A stretch of 64,000 nt of DNA from Inia geoffrensis. Its lineage: Eukaryota > Chordata > Mammalia > Artiodactyla > Iniidae. The notes beneath the pieces were generated by a model, which saw only the letters and a program-made list of their open reading frames with translations, was not told the DNA's origin and searched no databases. Of the stretch, positions 63,190 to 64,000 are shown in pieces. Within the stretch, counting starts at the first letter, position 1; every line of letters starts with the position of its first letter. The DNA lies in assembly GCA_036417435.1 (NCBI GenBank), contig CM070904.1, forward strand, positions 60,334,408 to 60,398,407, in the 5' to 3' direction. Position numbers and translations under genes: made by a program.

Positions 63190-63575
63190 TTAAGAAACAT
63201 TACCAGCCAAATGCAATATGTGGATAATATTTGGTTTCTGATTTGAATAAACCAAATGTAAAAACATTTTGAAACAATTAGAGATATTTCAATATTGACT
63301 AGTTAGTTGATACTATTATGGGAACTGTTAAAGTTTTTAGGTACAATCATAGTATGGTTATATTTTTAAAGAGTCTTTAATTTTAGAGATATATACTGAA
63401 ATACATATGAAATGATATGATATTTGGGGATTTGCTAACTATTATCCAGTGGGCATGGGAGAGTACATAAGGGTATTTGACTGATAAGCTGATAATTGTT
63501 GAAGTTGAGTAATGATAGATTTTGTATGTTTTTACATTTTTCCATACTAAAATTTTTGTAAAAAAACAAAATAAA
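63190..63575 (+). mobile_element. Old L1M-type 3' end
   Basis: ACCAGCCAAATGCAATATGT, TTTGAAACAATTAGAGATAT, and a tail with TTTCCATACTAAAATTTTTG. Same family as the piece at 20235..20585 but more diverged in its middle. Confidence 0.6.
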
Positions 63576-64000
63576 CCATAAAATATAATGTGTGTCCAAA
63601 GAGATTTGTATAATAAAAGACTGTAGTCTCAAGGTTCTCAGACAATGAGACCAGAGATGCAGTGAACTAATGTAAAGAAAAATAGCATACATTCATCCCT
63701 TCCAAGTACTGAGACTATTTCTATAAATTTCAGTTGAAAGAAGTTTGTGTTTTGGAACTAGTCTTATCACCTTTTGATTTAAGACTAATTTATGGGAATT
63801 ATCATTGAATGACCTTTGCACATGTGATGTCATATGACTTATGAAGCCAAATATAAGCAAATACTTATAACTGGTCAAGATTTCTGTTTAAAAAGGTAAG
63901 TATAGGAAGAAAATAACCAGACCAATAAAATTCAGGTAACCCAGTTTATCCAATTTACCCAATTGCCCTCCTTGTCATTTGCAAGTCTAAATGATGTTTT

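Overview
The window reads as non-coding nuclear DNA of a cetacean, most likely a toothed whale. The decisive evidence is a set of tRNA-derived SINEs of the CHR type (cetacean/hippo/ruminant) with the characteristic 5' end GGGCTTCCCTGGTGG. Several copies have the short 3' half ending GAGAGGCCACAACAGTGAG and GTACCGC before the A tail, which I associate with cetacean-specific deletion subfamilies. Artiodactyl-type L1 3' ends, ancient L2/MIR/MER5-like repeats and dinucleotide microsatellites fit a mammal. I see no bacterial-type operon, tRNA or rRNA gene, CRISPR array or CpG island.

One gene is supported: CCDC148, a coiled-coil protein gene on the minus strand. Two consecutive coding exons are visible, at 59801..59941 (47 codons) and 40133..40251 (39 codons plus 2 bases), each with a proper AG acceptor and GT donor. 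They are separated by an intron of about 19.5 kb. The rest of the window is therefore CCDC148 intron or, toward position 1, intron plus possibly downstream sequence. I did not find the following C-terminal exons, so they probably lie beyond position 1. An exon-like open segment at 1281..1442 (-) remains unassigned.

Layout: 1-9 kb holds old L2, MER5-like and unresolved repeats, a 5'-truncated L1 with target duplication (3374..3756) and a probable solo LTR (about 5080..5529). 9.4-10.1 kb holds two CHR SINEs in opposite orientation. 10-21 kb is mostly unassigned intron, with hAT-like elements and an old L1 end carrying a TG microsatellite. 21-25 kb holds two minus-strand SINEs, L2 and MIR. 28.6-30.5 kb holds a SINE, a broken processed copy of RPL21 and a CA microsatellite. 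32.8-37.3 kb holds a hAT-like element, SINEs, an old L1 end and a MaLR-type LTR. 40 kb is the CCDC148 exon. 42.4-45.1 kb holds L2 pieces and a SINE split by a young L1. 47.6-52 kb holds L1, a long L2 with reverse-transcriptase remains, and a near full-length MIR. 56.8-64 kb holds old L1 and L2 pieces, a SINE and the second CCDC148 exon.

I found no convincing new biological system. The points most worth a second look are the exon pair with a nine-A run directly at a splice donor, the nested L1-in-SINE insertion, the inverted SINE pairs that could fold in the pre-mRNA, the RPL21 copy with a possible displaced 5' end, and the orphan exon-like segment at the left edge. Family names for ancient repeats come from recalled consensus sequences, not from a database search.
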